In this document: piece by piece, positions 63,006-64,000 of the stretch
Numbering within the stretch: position 1 is the stretch's first letter
How the letters are laid out: each line of letters opens with the position of its first letter
DNA from: an uncultured Planctomycetota bacterium
GTDB taxonomy: Bacteria; Planctomycetota; Phycisphaerae; UBA1845; Fen-1342
NCBI GenBank assembly: GCA_900696535.1
Contig: CAADGM010000016.1
Location: 62,001 to 126,000 of the forward strand
Direction of reading: 5' to 3'
DNA length: 64,000 nucleotides
Notes under the pieces: model-generated
What the model was told of the DNA's origin: nothing
Database searches by the model: none
The model's input: the letters and a program-made list of their open reading frames with translations, nothing else
Position numbers and translations under genes: made by a program

Positions 63006-63895
63006 GCTCGATGAGCAAAGTTCTGGCCAAGCTCGACGCTGACGAGTCCCGCGCGCCCGAACCGGCCGCGGCGGAAGACGTGCTGGCGGCGGGGATGGCC
63101 GATTCGTCCGCCGAGGGGCTCGGCGATAACGCGGACGGTTCCCAGTTCGTTCCCGATCCGTCACGGCCGCTCGACATGCGGCCGCCTGTCCTCGGCACTC
63201 CGTCGTTCGACATCAACGGGGAGACGCGCGCGTGGGATGCCGCCCGAATTGATCCGGTCATCACGCTCTTCCACCAGCGCTACGCACCGATCAGCGAGCA
63301 GTATCGCGGCGTGCGGGCGCGCCTGCTGGCGACGAACGCGAGCCAGGCCGCCCAGGCGATCGTGGTCACCAGCGCGGTGCCCGGCGAGGGCAAGACCGCC
63401 GCGACGATCAACCTCGGGCTGGCCCTGGCCGAAGGCGGCGAGCACCGCGTGCTCATCGCGGACGCGGACTTCCGCCGGACGTCGGTCGCGCGGATGCTCG
63501 GTGCGGAAGATCGCCCCGGGCTGGCGGACGTACTCCGCGGCGAGGCAACGCTCGGCCAGGCCCTCCAGCCCACGCCCCTTCCGAACCTGAAGCTGCTGCC
63601 GGCGGGAACCGTCAGCGCGCAGGACTTCAGCGAGCTGCTGGGCGGCACGAACGTGGCGACGACGCTGGACGACTTGCGTCTCGGCTTCCACTACGTGCTT
63701 CTGGACACGCCTCCCGTGACGACCGTTTCCGACGTGAGCCTGCTGGCCCCGAATTGCGACGGCGCCCTGGTCGTGGTCTGGATGCGCCGGACACCCGAGC
63801 CGCTCGTGCAGCAAGCCATCCGCACGCTTCAGGCGAACAACGTGAAGGTTCTGGGCTGCCTGCTGTCCCGATTCCATGAGCGCGGCGCCAATTGA
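63002..63895 (+). CDS. CpsD/CapB-family tyrosine kinase-like ATPase
   Basis: A 297-residue cytoplasmic BY-kinase-type ATPase. Walker A SAVPGEGKT is at about 124-132, Walker A' VLIADADFRR at about 150 and Walker B YVLLDTPPVT at about 230. Its companion is the chain-length protein just upstream, which in this split design normally activates the kinase. The C-terminus ends ...LLSRFHERGAN without the Tyr-rich cluster usual for BY-kinases, so classic autophosphorylation there is not possible. Confidence 0.9.
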   Translation: MSSMSKVLAKLDADESRAPEPAAAEDVLAAGMADSSAEGLGDNADGSQFVPDPSRPLDMRPPVLGTPSFDINGETRAWDAARIDPVITLFHQRYAPISEQYRGVRARLLATNASQAAQAIVVTSAVPGEGKTAATINLGLALAEGGEHRVLIADADFRRTSVARMLGAEDRPGLADVLRGEATLGQALQPTPLPNLKLLPAGTVSAQDFSELLGGTNVATTLDDLRLGFHYVLLDTPPVTTVSDVSLLAPNCDGALVVVWMRRTPEPLVQQAIRTLQANNVKVLGCLLSRFHERGAN

Positions 63896-64000
63896 CATGA
63901 ACGACGATGCCTGCCGGACGGCGGCCACTGACTCCGTCGAGCGTCTGTCCGGCGCCGACGTGGGCGGCGCGGCGGCAACAGACGCCGAGCTGCGCGTCAC
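63876..64000 (+). CDS. start of an unidentified EPS-locus gene (cut by window edge)
   Basis: An open frame from ATG 63876 (MSAAPIDMNDD) or ATG 63897 overlaps or abuts the CpsD stop and runs to the edge with no stop, reading SVERLSGADVGGAAATDAEL and beyond. Only about 40 residues are visible, without a domain. The genomic position would suit an exosortase or another EPS gene, but nothing in the visible part identifies it. Confidence 0.5.
   Translation, partial: MSAAPIDMNDDACRTAATDSVERLSGADVGGAAATDAELRV

Noticed and set aside
60012-63164. A 1050-codon open frame on the minus strand opposite the EPS export genes
   Set aside because: It is the antisense of the Wza-like, chain-length and kinase genes, is rich in Arg/Gly/Pro without domains, and exists because GC-rich codons leave few stops on the other strand. 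Similar shadows at 33294-35612 and 52876-54168 were rejected for the same reason.
63876-64000. Exosortase gene at the right edge
   Set aside because: The position suggests it, but the visible 40 residues carry no exosortase motif.

Overview
The window is high-GC bacterial DNA, and its gene content points to a planctomycete, perhaps of the Phycisphaerae. Pointers are large secreted proteins ending in paired calcium-loop motifs of the GD.NCDG.V.FDDID type, FG-GAP and Cys-rich surface proteins, an HU-like protein with a basic head, and an exosortase-type exopolysaccharide (EPS) locus. The taxonomic call is inference from gene style, because no rRNA lies here.

Layout. Bases 1-8400 are mostly minus-strand housekeeping genes: a DNA methyltransferase cut by the left edge, a lipoprotein, metG, a 55-residue membrane miniprotein with its own promoter and terminator, an RlmI-like methyltransferase, tyrS, an HU-like protein and a LOG-family protein; a plus-strand UVR-motif protein sits among them. 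Bases 8600-29320 mix envelope and secreted functions: a GT2 glycan synthase, an EamA transporter, an FG-GAP propeller, tRNA-Gly, a sugar-phosphate transferase, a beta-helix protein, thiD with a SelW-like selenoprotein, a redoxin-like protein, a Cys-rich protein, a GH15-like enzyme, YceI, a pterin dehydratase and an S9 peptidase. Bases 29800-34700 hold nadA, bipA, rnpA and a diacylglycerol glycosyltransferase. Bases 34900-42700 are a long minus-strand run: prenyl synthase, dxs, squalene/phytoene synthase, zinc-ribbon protein, RNase H fusion, DUF3553-like protein, ParA and VanZ. Then come aat, ygfZ, cinA and a TPR protein.

From 47400 to the right edge lies the EPS locus: a VanZ-like membrane protein, three glycosyltransferases, an exosortase-associated O-antigen-ligase-like protein, a 1241-residue fusion of two GT4 domains with a PaaK/CapK-like ligase, an ABC-2 permease, an ExeA-like ATPase, a Wza-type export lipoprotein, a chain-length protein and a CpsD-type kinase. 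Together these would build, polymerise and export a surface polysaccharide.

The most notable item is at 18250-18480: a 76-codon Rdx (SelW/SelT/SelH) family gene with an in-frame TGA in a CxxU motif, followed at the right distance by a perfect 8-bp hairpin with a GUC loop. This is a complete bacterial selenocysteine insertion signal, and ordinary gene calling would miss it. Also notable are the triple-domain EPS fusion, the RNase H-TIGR04076 fusion, the miniprotein transcription unit and several families of dispersed palindromic repeats.
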